From JAJDNS01 sp963578825 (GTDB lineage Bacteria > Acidobacteriota > Vicinamibacteria > Fen-336): DNA of 64,000 bases. Position 1 is the first letter of the stretch, and every line of letters starts with the position of its first letter. Shown here piece by piece: positions 57,008 through 64,000 of this stretch. Under the pieces are notes generated by a model. That model was not told the DNA's origin. It was given only the letters and a program-made list of their open reading frames with translations, and did no database searches. The stretch is from positions 1 through 64,000 of the forward strand of contig CAUZDW010000003.1 of the NCBI GenBank assembly GCA_963578825.1. The letters run 5' to 3'. The position numbers were made by a program, and so were the translations under genes.

Positions 57008-59359
57008 ATGTCCTTCTCTCCCCGCGTGTCCCGCGATCTCCTGGTGGCCGGGGTGACCAGCGTCCTGGCGGTCCTTCTCAATCCGGCGGCCTTCCTGGGC
57101 GGCGAATCCTTCTTCGAGCGTGACCTTCACCTCGACTGGTATCCACGGATCGAGGCCCTCGCTCGTTGCGTGCGCGAGGGGGCGTGGCCGCTGTGGGACA
57201 CGAGCATCGGCTTTGGACAGCCCTTGCTCGCCGACCCCGGGGCACAGGTGGCCTATCCCGTCACCTGGCTCGCCGTCGCCGTCCCTGGTCCGGCCGCCTA
57301 CACGGTCTTCGTCTTACTCCATTTGCTGGTCGCTGCGCTGGGGGCGTCGCGCCTGGCCGCGCGCCTCGGCGCCGGCCCCCTTGGCGGGCCCGTAGCCGCC
57401 GCACTCTTTGTCCTCTCCGGTCCGGTGCAATCGAGCCTGAACCTGTGGCACCACTTCGCGGGTCTCGCCTGGATGCCCTGGGTGCTCCTGGGAGTCGATC
57501 GGGCGATCAGGGCCCCTCGCCTGTCCTCGGCGCTGGGCCTCACCCTCGTCGCCAGCCTCCAGATCCTGGCCGGCTCGGCCGATGTCTGCGCCATGACTCT
57601 CGCCCTGGCCGTGGGATGGACGGTCGTGAGCCTGCTTGGCCGCCCCCGGTTTCGTCGCCAGGCGCGCGTCACTCTGGGGACTCTGGCCGCGTCGACGCTG
57701 CTCACCGCCTGCCTGACGGCGGTCGTCTGGTGGCCGGCGACCGAGCTTCTGGTCCGCTCGTCTCGCCAGGAGCTGCCCGAGGACATCCGGACGGCTTGGT
57801 CACTCCCTCCCGCGGGCGTCTGGCGTCTCGTGGCGCCGCTCGACCCCGGCCGCGTGCCGTTCGCGGCTGAGACGTGGCGGCAGCTGTACGATCGGCCTCA
57901 GGCGCCGTTTCTCTGGTCGTTGTACCTGGGGTTGCCTGCCCTCGGCCTCGCCGCCGCCGCTCTCGTCGCGCCCGGGCGCCGCCTCCGGGTGGCGGCCCTC
58001 GGCCTCGCGGCCCTGGTGGCGCTCGCTCTCGCCCTGGGACCCCACGCACCGTTTTACCCTCTGGCCACGTCCCTCGCGCCCGTGTTGAAGGTGTTCCGAT
58101 ACCCCACCAAGGCGCTGCTGGCCATGTCCTTCCTCGTCGCCCTGCTCTCGGGCCTGGGTCTGAACGCGCTGTCCCGGGGGCGCCTGGGCTCCCGCGCAGG
58201 GCTGGGGTTGGGTCTTGGCCTCGTCGTGGCCGGCGGGCTCAGCGCGCTGGCCGGGGCACGCTTCGGCGCGATCGGAGGCTGGCCGCTCGGGCTGGCCGCG
58301 GCGGCGGCAGGACTTGTGTGGGTCCTGTGCTCCCGACGGAGGGCGTCTCCGCGGGTCGCGGCCCTGGCCCTGGCTGGCGTCGCCCTCGCCGATCTCGTCG
58401 CGGCTCACGCCGGCCTGAACGCGACCGCCCCGGCGGCGCTCATCTTCCACCCGCCGCCTGCCGTCGCCCGGGTCGACCGCGAGGCGTCGAGGCGCCTCTA
58501 CGTCTACGACTACCACTCGGTCGCGGGCACCGCCGAGCGGCAGCTCGGCAGATCGGTTCCCTACGCGGTAGGGCCTCCGCCGGAGGGCCGGGGAGAGGAG
58601 GAGTTCCAGGCCGCCGCGATCCGCCTGTACCTCCTCCCGCCCTCAGGAGGTCTCTTCGGGCTCGACGGGAGCTACGACCTGGACCTCCGCGGACTCTATC
58701 CGCGGGCTCTGAACGATCTCACCTTCTTCCTTCGGCATGTGGAGGGGACTTCGGTCCACACGAGGCTCCTGCGCCTGGGCGCCGTGGGTACGGTGCTGTC
58801 GCTCCACGAGCGCGGCCTCGAGGACCTGGAGCCGGAAGGCACGATTGCCAGCTTCTTCCCCGAAGCCATTCGCGTCTGGCGGGTTCCCGGGGCGCTTCCC
58901 CGATCGTGGGTCGTGGGCGGGTCACGGGTTGCCGACGGGCGTCGGGCGTTCGAGATCCTGTCTGGAACCGGCTTCGACCCTGGCCGGGAGGTCCTGCTCG
59001 CAGACGGTGAAGTGAAGGGCGCCGGCACCGGGTTCGTTGGATCGAGCCGCATCCTTCGCCTGACGCCAGACCGTGTGGTGCTCGACGTCCGGGCTTCGGC
59101 GCCAGGGTTCGTCGTGCTCGCCGACGCCTTCGACCCGGGCTGGCGGGGCACCGTCGACGGGCGTGCGGCGGCGATCCTCCGGGCCAATGTGGCGTTTCGC
59201 GCGGTGCCCGTCCCCGCCGGGCGACATGTCGTCGAGATGGTCTACCGGCCGCGGGGAGTCTTGTTCGGGCTCATGCTTTCGGTGGCGGGCCTGCTGGTGA
59301 TCCTCGGTCTCGTCGCTGCCAGAGGAGCCCGACGAGGCACCCCGCAGCCAGCAGGCTGA
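57008..59359 (+). CDS. YfhO-like polytopic membrane protein, paralogue 2
   Basis: 783 aa from ATG 57008. About 12 hydrophobic segments with 'FFERDLHLDWYPRIEAL' after the first, 'PLWDTSIGFGQPLLADPGAQ', 'FRYPTKALLAMSFLVALLSG' and a soluble C-terminal domain ending 'DPGWRGTVDGRAAAILRANV' and 'PAGRHVVEMVYRPRGVL'. It shares this frame of motifs with the genes at 42.6 and 59.3 kb, so the three are paralogues, this one the most divergent. Likely inner-membrane GT-C-type activity. Divergent from kdsB; its 3' end overlaps the next gene tail-to-tail by 89 bases. Confidence 0.78.
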   Translation: MSFSPRVSRDLLVAGVTSVLAVLLNPAAFLGGESFFERDLHLDWYPRIEALARCVREGAWPLWDTSIGFGQPLLADPGAQVAYPVTWLAVAVPGPAAYTVFVLLHLLVAALGASRLAARLGAGPLGGPVAAALFVLSGPVQSSLNLWHHFAGLAWMPWVLLGVDRAIRAPRLSSALGLTLVASLQILAGSADVCAMTLALAVGWTVVSLLGRPRFRRQARVTLGTLAASTLLTACLTAVVWWPATELLVRSSRQELPEDIRTAWSLPPAGVWRLVAPLDPGRVPFAAETWRQLYDRPQAPFLWSLYLGLPALGLAAAALVAPGRRLRVAALGLAALVALALALGPHAPFYPLATSLAPVLKVFRYPTKALLAMSFLVALLSGLGLNALSRGRLGSRAGLGLGLGLVVAGGLSALAGARFGAIGGWPLGLAAAAAGLVWVLCSRRRASPRVAALALAGVALADLVAAHAGLNATAPAALIFHPPPAVARVDREASRRLYVYDYHSVAGTAERQLGRSVPYAVGPPPEGRGEEEFQAAAIRLYLLPPSGGLFGLDGSYDLDLRGLYPRALNDLTFFLRHVEGTSVHTRLLRLGAVGTVLSLHERGLEDLEPEGTIASFFPEAIRVWRVPGALPRSWVVGGSRVADGRRAFEILSGTGFDPGREVLLADGEVKGAGTGFVGSSRILRLTPDRVVLDVRASAPGFVVLADAFDPGWRGTVDGRAAAILRANVAFRAVPVPAGRHVVEMVYRPRGVLFGLMLSVAGLLVILGLVAARGARRGTPQPAG

Positions 59360-61643
59360 GCGCCAGCCCCGGGATCAGGCCGCCGGGTCGATAGCGCAGG
59401 CGCACGACGCTCCGGCCCGCAGGCACGTGGACGGCCTGGTGCCGGCCGTTGGCCCGGTGGACGAGGGTCTCCTCGCCATCGACCTGGGCGCGCCACCCCG
59501 CCGCCCAGCCGTCGCGGACCACCAGCACCGTGGGAGAGTTGGCCTCGACCTCGAGATCGAGACGACCCGGCTCCGCCTCCAGGAGCTGAATTCGTCCGCT
59601 GGCGCCGCTCGCCGCATGGCCCCCCTCGACGGCCACCCCGCCCGCCTCCAGAAAGCCGGGCCGGACGGCGAGCCGTGCGCCCTCTTCCGCGTTCTCGACC
59701 GGAACGACCTTCGTTGCCATGGCGAAGCGGGGGAGGGGAGTCGCCAGGTCGTAGACGTGAAGGCCGAAGGGCGCAACCCGCTCCGGCCGCAGCTCGCCCC
59801 GGGCCTCCAGTGCGGGATTCATGAGCGGGTCGGCGCTCAGAACCGTGTCGACTCCGGCGCGGCGCAGCCGTGGAACGAGGGCCTCCAGGTCCCGGCAGGT
59901 GGCCTCGCCGGGCGAGGCCACCCGATCCTCCGGCACGAGCATGGTGAGGTCCGGGCTCAGGGCCGTGGGAACACGGAGTGGAACGTTGAACGCCGGCGTC
60001 AGGGTCTCGAGTGCCACGGCGAAGGTCCATGTCTCGTGAGCCGCACCCTTCGCCCGTCGCCCCTCGGTGTAGCGGAGGCTCGAGTCGAAAGCACAGGTGA
60101 ACACCCGGCCAACGCGAAAGGAGTCGAGGACCGACGACAGCTCGGGCGACGGCCGGAAGAACGCACCTGTCACCATGGGATTCAAGCCCGATCCCGTGCG
60201 CAGGAGATCCGTGCCGAGGATGGCCACGACGAGGAGCGCCGCACGAGGCGGCGGGAGCCGTCCGTGCCAGGCCAACATCGCCGTCGCGGCCGTCGCGAGA
60301 GCGAGCCCTCCTCCGATCGCGGCATCGGCGAGCACCCGTGAGAGGAGGGCCGCTCGGAGCGCGGGCGCCGTGCCAGGCGGAAAGAACACCGCGGCGAAGG
60401 AGGCCAGGGCGCCTGGGGCGACGTGAGGCAAGACCGGGGCTAGAGCCAGCAAGGCTCCGGGAACCACGGCCACGAGGGCGAGGCGTCGCCACGGCCACCG
60501 GCTCTCGGTGGACGCCAGGTGCGCCAGACCGAGCGCGACGAGGAGCGCCACCGAGAGGTGTGCGGTGAAGAACACCTTGACCGGATAGCGAAAGGCGTTG
60601 ATGCCGGGCACGGCATCGACGACCGCGGCGAGCCCGGCCCACCGCCCCAGAGAGAGGACCACCCCTGCCGCCGCAAGAACGGCGAGCCGCGTCCGGGCTG
60701 GATGCCGTCCGGTCGAACCGACCACGGCAATGGCAAGTGCCGCCGGGCCCAGGTAGAGGCTCAGGATGTAGGGGAAACCACGGGGGAAGAAGTTCTGGCC
60801 CCACCACTCGTCCGCCAGGTTCGACAGGTTCCCGTAGAGCCCGCCGACGACTGTCTGCAGCAGCGTGAAGGGATGGACGGACTGGGCCAGCACCACGTCC
60901 GTCGTGAAGCCCTGGCTGCGGGCGCTGTCGCCGACCTGCGCGGCCACCATGAGAAGGACGGGCGCACAGAGGAGCGCGCCGAGGCCGACGGCGGCGCCGG
61001 CAGCGGCGAGCCCGCGGACGAGGCGACCGTCTCGGGCGAGCCCGAGGAGCACGCCGATCACGATCGCCTGCCCGACGATCTCGACCCCGGTCGTGGACAA
61101 CGCGACAGCGGTCACCAATGCGGCCGGAACCACGGAGCCGCCGCTGGCACTTCGCGTCGCTCGAGCGAGGGTGAGGACGACGAGCGGGGCCCACGCAGCC
61201 GCCTGCAGGACGACGTAGAGGTTGACCGTCGACAGCACGAAGCCGCCCAGGGCGTAGAGGAGAGCCCCGCCGGCGGCCGCGACCGACGGCACACCCAGGA
61301 GTCCCCGGCAGAGGAAGTAGAAGCCGACGGCGGCCAGGGGCACGTGCAGGGCCAGGATCATGGAGATCCCGGCCTCGTCCGGCCGCAGGGTCTGGACGAG
61401 GTCCAGCGGGTACCCGACGGCGGGGAGGCTCAGGGGCACGCCCTCGTGAAGGTACGGGTTCCAGAACCGCACCTCGCCTGCACGCAGCCCGTCGAGAGCC
61501 AGGCGCCGCAGCGGCAGAAAGTACAGCGCAAGGTCCCGGAAGTAGAGAGACGCGCCGGACAGCACACCTCTGAGGAAAGGCAGGAAGGCCAGCAGTCCGA
61601 CGAGCGCGGCCACCATGGCCTCGCTTCGTCGGGACGAGGTCAC
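59271..61643 (-). CDS. YfhO-like polytopic membrane protein, paralogue 3
   Basis: 790 aa from GTG 61643 (GTGA with the acetyltransferase gene). Motifs: 'YFRDLALYFLPLRRLALDGL', 'VRFWNPYLHEGVPLSL', 'LQTVVGGLYGNLSNLADEWW', 'NAFRYPVKVFFTAHLSVALL', and the closing 'GWRAQVDGEETLVHRANGRH', 'PAGRSVVRLRYRPGGLIPG'. It is nearest to the 42.6-kb paralogue. Terminal helix 'LALSLLAAGCLVGLLW' lies in the stretch that overlaps paralogue 2. Last gene of a leftward unit starting with the aminotransferase. Confidence 0.78.
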   Translation of the reverse strand: MTSSRRSEAMVAALVGLLAFLPFLRGVLSGASLYFRDLALYFLPLRRLALDGLRAGEVRFWNPYLHEGVPLSLPAVGYPLDLVQTLRPDEAGISMILALHVPLAAVGFYFLCRGLLGVPSVAAAGGALLYALGGFVLSTVNLYVVLQAAAWAPLVVLTLARATRSASGGSVVPAALVTAVALSTTGVEIVGQAIVIGVLLGLARDGRLVRGLAAAGAAVGLGALLCAPVLLMVAAQVGDSARSQGFTTDVVLAQSVHPFTLLQTVVGGLYGNLSNLADEWWGQNFFPRGFPYILSLYLGPAALAIAVVGSTGRHPARTRLAVLAAAGVVLSLGRWAGLAAVVDAVPGINAFRYPVKVFFTAHLSVALLVALGLAHLASTESRWPWRRLALVAVVPGALLALAPVLPHVAPGALASFAAVFFPPGTAPALRAALLSRVLADAAIGGGLALATAATAMLAWHGRLPPPRAALLVVAILGTDLLRTGSGLNPMVTGAFFRPSPELSSVLDSFRVGRVFTCAFDSSLRYTEGRRAKGAAHETWTFAVALETLTPAFNVPLRVPTALSPDLTMLVPEDRVASPGEATCRDLEALVPRLRRAGVDTVLSADPLMNPALEARGELRPERVAPFGLHVYDLATPLPRFAMATKVVPVENAEEGARLAVRPGFLEAGGVAVEGGHAASGASGRIQLLEAEPGRLDLEVEANSPTVLVVRDGWAAGWRAQVDGEETLVHRANGRHQAVHVPAGRSVVRLRYRPGGLIPGLALSLLAAGCLVGLLWQRRDRGSPAGPPPKA

Positions 61644-62197
61644 CGGTCCTGGGCCCCTTCGCCGATCGATCGAAGGGCCCGGGCGGGCACGCCTGCCACC
61701 AGCGTGCCCGGTGGCACGTCGTCCTTCACGACACTCCCGGCCGCGACGAAGGAGCCGCTGCCGATGCGGACGCCGGGGAGAATCGTGACGCTCGCCCCGA
61801 CGAACGCCCCCGACTCGACGACGACTGGCGCCGCCATCGGCGGGAAGTGGGGCTGGAGCGGGTGGTCGTGGTACCCCACGTTGGTGTGGGTCAGCACGAG
61901 CACCCGCTCCGCCAGGGTGACCTGCTTCTCCAGGCGGATCCCGTCGGAGAGGTCGAGCAGGCACTCGTCACCCAGGAAACACTCGTCGCCAATCTCCAGG
62001 CCCGCGAGACCCCGGCGATACAAGTTGAAGAAGCGAACGTCGTGGAGGATCACGCGGCGCCCGAGTCGAGCCCCGAGCAGCCGCAGCCAGGGGGCACGCA
62101 GCTGGGGGACGAGGGCCAGCCGGTAGGGGATCATCGCCAGGGTGTAGAAGCCGAAGCGGGCCGCGCGGCGCCAACCGATCTCGTCGAGCGCCTTCAC
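61640..62197 (-). CDS. left-handed beta-helix (hexapeptide) acetyltransferase
   Basis: 185 aa, GTG 62197 in a GTGA overlap with the GT2 gene. N-terminal ~45 residues are hydrophobic/basic ('RFGFYTLAMIPYRLALVPQL'); the rest is hexapeptide repeat: 'LGRRVILHDVRFFNLYR', 'IGDECFLGDECLLDLSDGIR', 'VVVESGAFVGASVTILPGVR', 'VKDDVPPGTLVAGVPARALR'. The 'LTHTNVGYHDHP' loop supplies the catalytic His region. It resembles WbbJ/NodL-type O-acetyltransferases acting on sugars. Confidence 0.88.
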   Translation of the reverse strand: MKALDEIGWRRAARFGFYTLAMIPYRLALVPQLRAPWLRLLGARLGRRVILHDVRFFNLYRRGLAGLEIGDECFLGDECLLDLSDGIRLEKQVTLAERVLVLTHTNVGYHDHPLQPHFPPMAAPVVVESGAFVGASVTILPGVRIGSGSFVAAGSVVKDDVPPGTLVAGVPARALRSIGEGAQDR

Positions 62198-62925
62198 GAG
62201 GGCCCCTTGCCCAGCGATCGCCTGAAGTGCAGGAGCTTCTGGAAGTAGCGCACCGAGTCCCGCACGCCGCTCACGGTCGACGTCTTGTCCACCCGGCGGA
62301 TATAGGCGCCCGGGATCTCTTCCACCGTCAAGCCTTTGCGTCCGGCCCGGGCCATGAACTCCGTGTCCCAGAACCAGCCCTCGTCTTCGATCTCGTCGAG
62401 CAGGGGCAGAACTCTCTCCTTGCGGAAAAACTTGTAGCCGGTCTCCGTGTCCCTGTAGGGCACCTGCAGCAGCTTCCTCACCAGGAACGAGTATCCATGG
62501 CTCATGAAGTAGCGGTCCAGCGAGCTGAGCTGGAAGGCGTAGATCCGTTGCACCGTGGCGATGTCCGCTCCGCCCTCGATCGCACGGACGAGCGAGGGGA
62601 TGTATCGGCAATGGACCTCGAGGTCGACGTCGAGGTAGCCGACGATCGTGCCCCGGGCCGCCCGGAACCCGTCCGCCACCGTCGCCCCGCGGCCGCGGTT
62701 CTTCTCGTGCAGGATGAGCCGCAGGTCGAGATGACGGTGCGAGTCGACGATCTTCCGGAGGATGTCCCGGGTGCTGTCCCGGCTCAGATCGTCCACGAAG
62801 AGCACCTCGAAGGGCCACGGGCTCTGCAAGAGGGTCTCGCGGATCTCTTCGAAGCTTCTCTCGATGTGCTCGGCCTCGTTGTAGCAGGCGAGCACGACGC
62901 TGACATGCGGCGGCTGCTCGCTCAC
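62194..62925 (-). CDS. family 2 glycosyltransferase (DPM1-like)
   Basis: 243 aa, GTG 62925 in GTGA. GT-A fold: 'VSVVLACYNEAEHIERSFEE', 'FVDDLSRDSTRDILRKI', 'HEKNRGRGATVADGFRAARG' and the D-x-D-like 'YLDVDLEV'. Ends without membrane helices, as in soluble polyprenyl-phosphate mannose/glucose synthases. It likely charges a polyprenyl phosphate with a sugar, a donor that GT-C proteins of the YfhO type could use. The C-terminal 'SVRYFQKLLHFRRSLG' is basic and may touch the membrane. Confidence 0.88.
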   Translation of the reverse strand: MSEQPPHVSVVLACYNEAEHIERSFEEIRETLLQSPWPFEVLFVDDLSRDSTRDILRKIVDSHRHLDLRLILHEKNRGRGATVADGFRAARGTIVGYLDVDLEVHCRYIPSLVRAIEGGADIATVQRIYAFQLSSLDRYFMSHGYSFLVRKLLQVPYRDTETGYKFFRKERVLPLLDEIEDEGWFWDTEFMARAGRKGLTVEEIPGAYIRRVDKTSTVSGVRDSVRYFQKLLHFRRSLGKGPS

Positions 62926-64000
62926 CGTTGTCCCGTCTCTCGCACGGCCTCGATCACGTAGTCGATGTCGTCCTCGCTCAGCCGGGCATGGAGAGGAAGC
63001 CGCAGCAGCGTGGAAGCCACCCGGTCGGTCACGGGCAGCGACAGGCCGTCGCTGCCGAGCGTCTTTCCGTGAGGCGCGGTGTGGAGGGGAATGTAGTGGA
63101 ACGACGCCATGACGCCACGCTCCCGGAGAATCGAGAGAGCCTGGTCCCGACTCGCCCCGTCCGGGTAGAGCAGATGGAAGATGTGGTGGTTCGTCTCCCG
63201 GTCCGGAAGCTCCGAGGGCAGCCGCACCCCGGTGGCCCCGGCCCACTCGGCGAGCCCCGCCCGATACCGGGCCGTCACCTCGGCCCGCCGCGCCTCGACT
63301 TCCCGCACCTTGTCGAGCTGGGCCTCGAGGATCGCAGCCAGCACGTCGGAGAGGATGTAGCTGGAGCCTTCCGCCACCCACGTGTACTTGTCCACCTCGC
63401 CGCGCAGGAAGGCGGAGCGGTTGGTGCCCTTCTCGCGGATGATCTCGGCCCGCCGCACCAGCTCCGGGTCTCCCATGGCGAGCGCCCCGCCCTCGCCGCA
63501 GGTGATGTTCTTCGACTCGTGAAAGCTGAAGCAGCCGGCGTCGCCCAGGGTCCCCAGCGCACGGCCTCGGAAACGGGCCCCCAGTGCCTGGGCGGCGTCC
63601 TCCACGACCCTGAGACCCTTCTGCCGGCTCAGATCCAGCAGGACCTCCATGTCGGGCGCCACCCCTGAGTAGTGCACAGGCATGAGGACCGCCGTCCGCG
63701 GAGTGATCCGCCGCTCGACGTCGGCGGGGTCGAGGCCGAGGGTCGTCTCCTCGATGTCGGCGAACACCGGACGAGCGCCGACCCGAAGCACCGCGTTGGC
63801 CGTGGAGACGAAAGTGAACGAGGGGCAGATCACCTCCTGCCCCTCTCCGACGCCCAGGGCCAGGAGCGCCAGCTCCATCGCGTGCGTGCACGAGGTGGTG
63901 AGCAGCACCCGTCCGGTGTCGAGCTCGGCGGCCAGCCGTTGCTCGACGCGACGTCCGATCGGACCGTCGCCCGCGACCCGCCCGCCGAGCGCGGCTCGAA
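62922..64000 (-). CDS. DegT/DnrJ sugar aminotransferase (WecE-like), 5' end outside window
   Basis: The frame is open to the right edge ('GDGPIGRRVEQRLAAELDTG' precedes the first GTG at 63908), so the start lies beyond the window. Fold-type I PLP enzyme: 'LLTTSCTHAMELALLALG', 'ICPSFTFVSTANAVLRVGAR', 'VVEDAAQALGARFRGR', Schiff-base Lys in 'CFSFHESKNITCGEGGAL', and 'YILSDVLAAILEAQLDKV'. This is the WecE/RffA subgroup making dTDP-4-amino-4,6-dideoxygalactose, a precursor of Fuc4NAc-type sugars. It heads the aminotransferase-GT2-acetyltransferase-YfhO unit, all joined by GTGA overlaps. Confidence 0.92.
   Translation of the reverse strand, partial: RAALGGRVAGDGPIGRRVEQRLAAELDTGRVLLTTSCTHAMELALLALGVGEGQEVICPSFTFVSTANAVLRVGARPVFADIEETTLGLDPADVERRITPRTAVLMPVHYSGVAPDMEVLLDLSRQKGLRVVEDAAQALGARFRGRALGTLGDAGCFSFHESKNITCGEGGALAMGDPELVRRAEIIREKGTNRSAFLRGEVDKYTWVAEGSSYILSDVLAAILEAQLDKVREVEARRAEVTARYRAGLAEWAGATGVRLPSELPDRETNHHIFHLLYPDGASRDQALSILRERGVMASFHYIPLHTAPHGKTLGSDGLSLPVTDRVASTLLRLPLHARLSEDDIDYVIEAVRETGQR

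Overview
The window is G+C-rich (roughly two thirds by eye), densely packed chromosomal DNA from a Gram-negative bacterium. The cell type follows from an LPS/Kdo cluster (kdsB, pyrG, kdsA, kdsD, lapB), a type IV pilus assembly operon (pilMNOPQ) and several lipoprotein signal peptides. GTG and TTG starts are common, and about eighteen gene pairs overlap by four bases (ATGA, GTGA or TTGA). The gene mix (multidomain FAAL/acyltransferase, RsbU-type phosphatase, roadblock protein beside accBC, large YfhO-like membrane proteins) suggests Acidobacteriota or a neighbouring uncultured phylum. That placement is inference only; no rRNA or marker alignment is possible here.

Layout. 1-0.9 kb: end of a lower-GC BspA/DUF285 repeat protein, then a non-coding stretch with a long dyad. 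0.9-4.2 kb (minus): GNAT protein with an odd C-terminus, frameshifted K+ channel, 69-aa protein, SGNH-hydrolase lipoprotein. 4.3-10.3 kb: PilZ protein, then RluA synthase, MtfA-like peptidase, threonine dehydratase and a giant ACP-FAAL-PlsC protein. 10.3-12.3 kb: 73-aa orphan, HU, FtsB-like protein and a DUF6788-like gene with its own promoter and dyad. 12.3-17.6 kb: EVE protein, CutA, cystathionine synthase/lyase, an S1/P1-like + AlkP-like fusion, GspC-like PDZ protein. 17.7-21.2 kb: RsbU-like phosphatase, rnc, mnmA. 21.2-29.3 kb: PLP decarboxylase, FHA and zinc-ribbon proteins, acidic peptide, lipA, iscS, spermidine-synthase-like membrane protein, pncB. 29.5-31.8 kb: enoyl-CoA hydratase, DUF2007 protein, acyl-CoA dehydrogenase. 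32.2-38.6 kb: pilMNOPQ plus two lipoprotein genes. 38.7-49.8 kb: TPR protein, roadblock-accB fusion, accC, YfhO-like protein, methyltransferase, membrane protein, folD, coaE fusion. 49.9-56.9 kb (minus): kdsB-pyrG-kdsA-membrane protein-kdsD-lapB. 57.0-64.0 kb: two more YfhO-like proteins, an acetyltransferase, a GT2 enzyme and a WecE-like aminotransferase running off the end.

How the genes fit together. The right third is devoted to envelope glycan: Kdo synthesis and activation, LapB control, and a sugar aminotransferase/GT2/acetyltransferase set interleaved with three paralogous YfhO-type and two other polytopic proteins that probably move or modify lipid-linked sugars. The middle holds the pilus alignment subcomplex and secretin, followed by acetyl-CoA carboxylase subunits, one of which reads in frame from a roadblock protein. 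mnmA, lipA and iscS form a loose sulfur-transfer neighbourhood.

No single large undescribed defence or mobile system is evident. The most unusual items are domain fusions (roadblock-BCCP, CoaE with an ADP-ribosylglycohydrolase-like tail, S1/P1-like + degenerate AlkP, GNAT with a foreign-looking tail), a compact DUF6788 gene with an operator-like dyad, and a striking number of lesions in otherwise intact genes: two single-base frameshifts, one in-frame stop, two apparent in-frame internal deletions. Whether the lesions are biological or come from assembly needs the reads.
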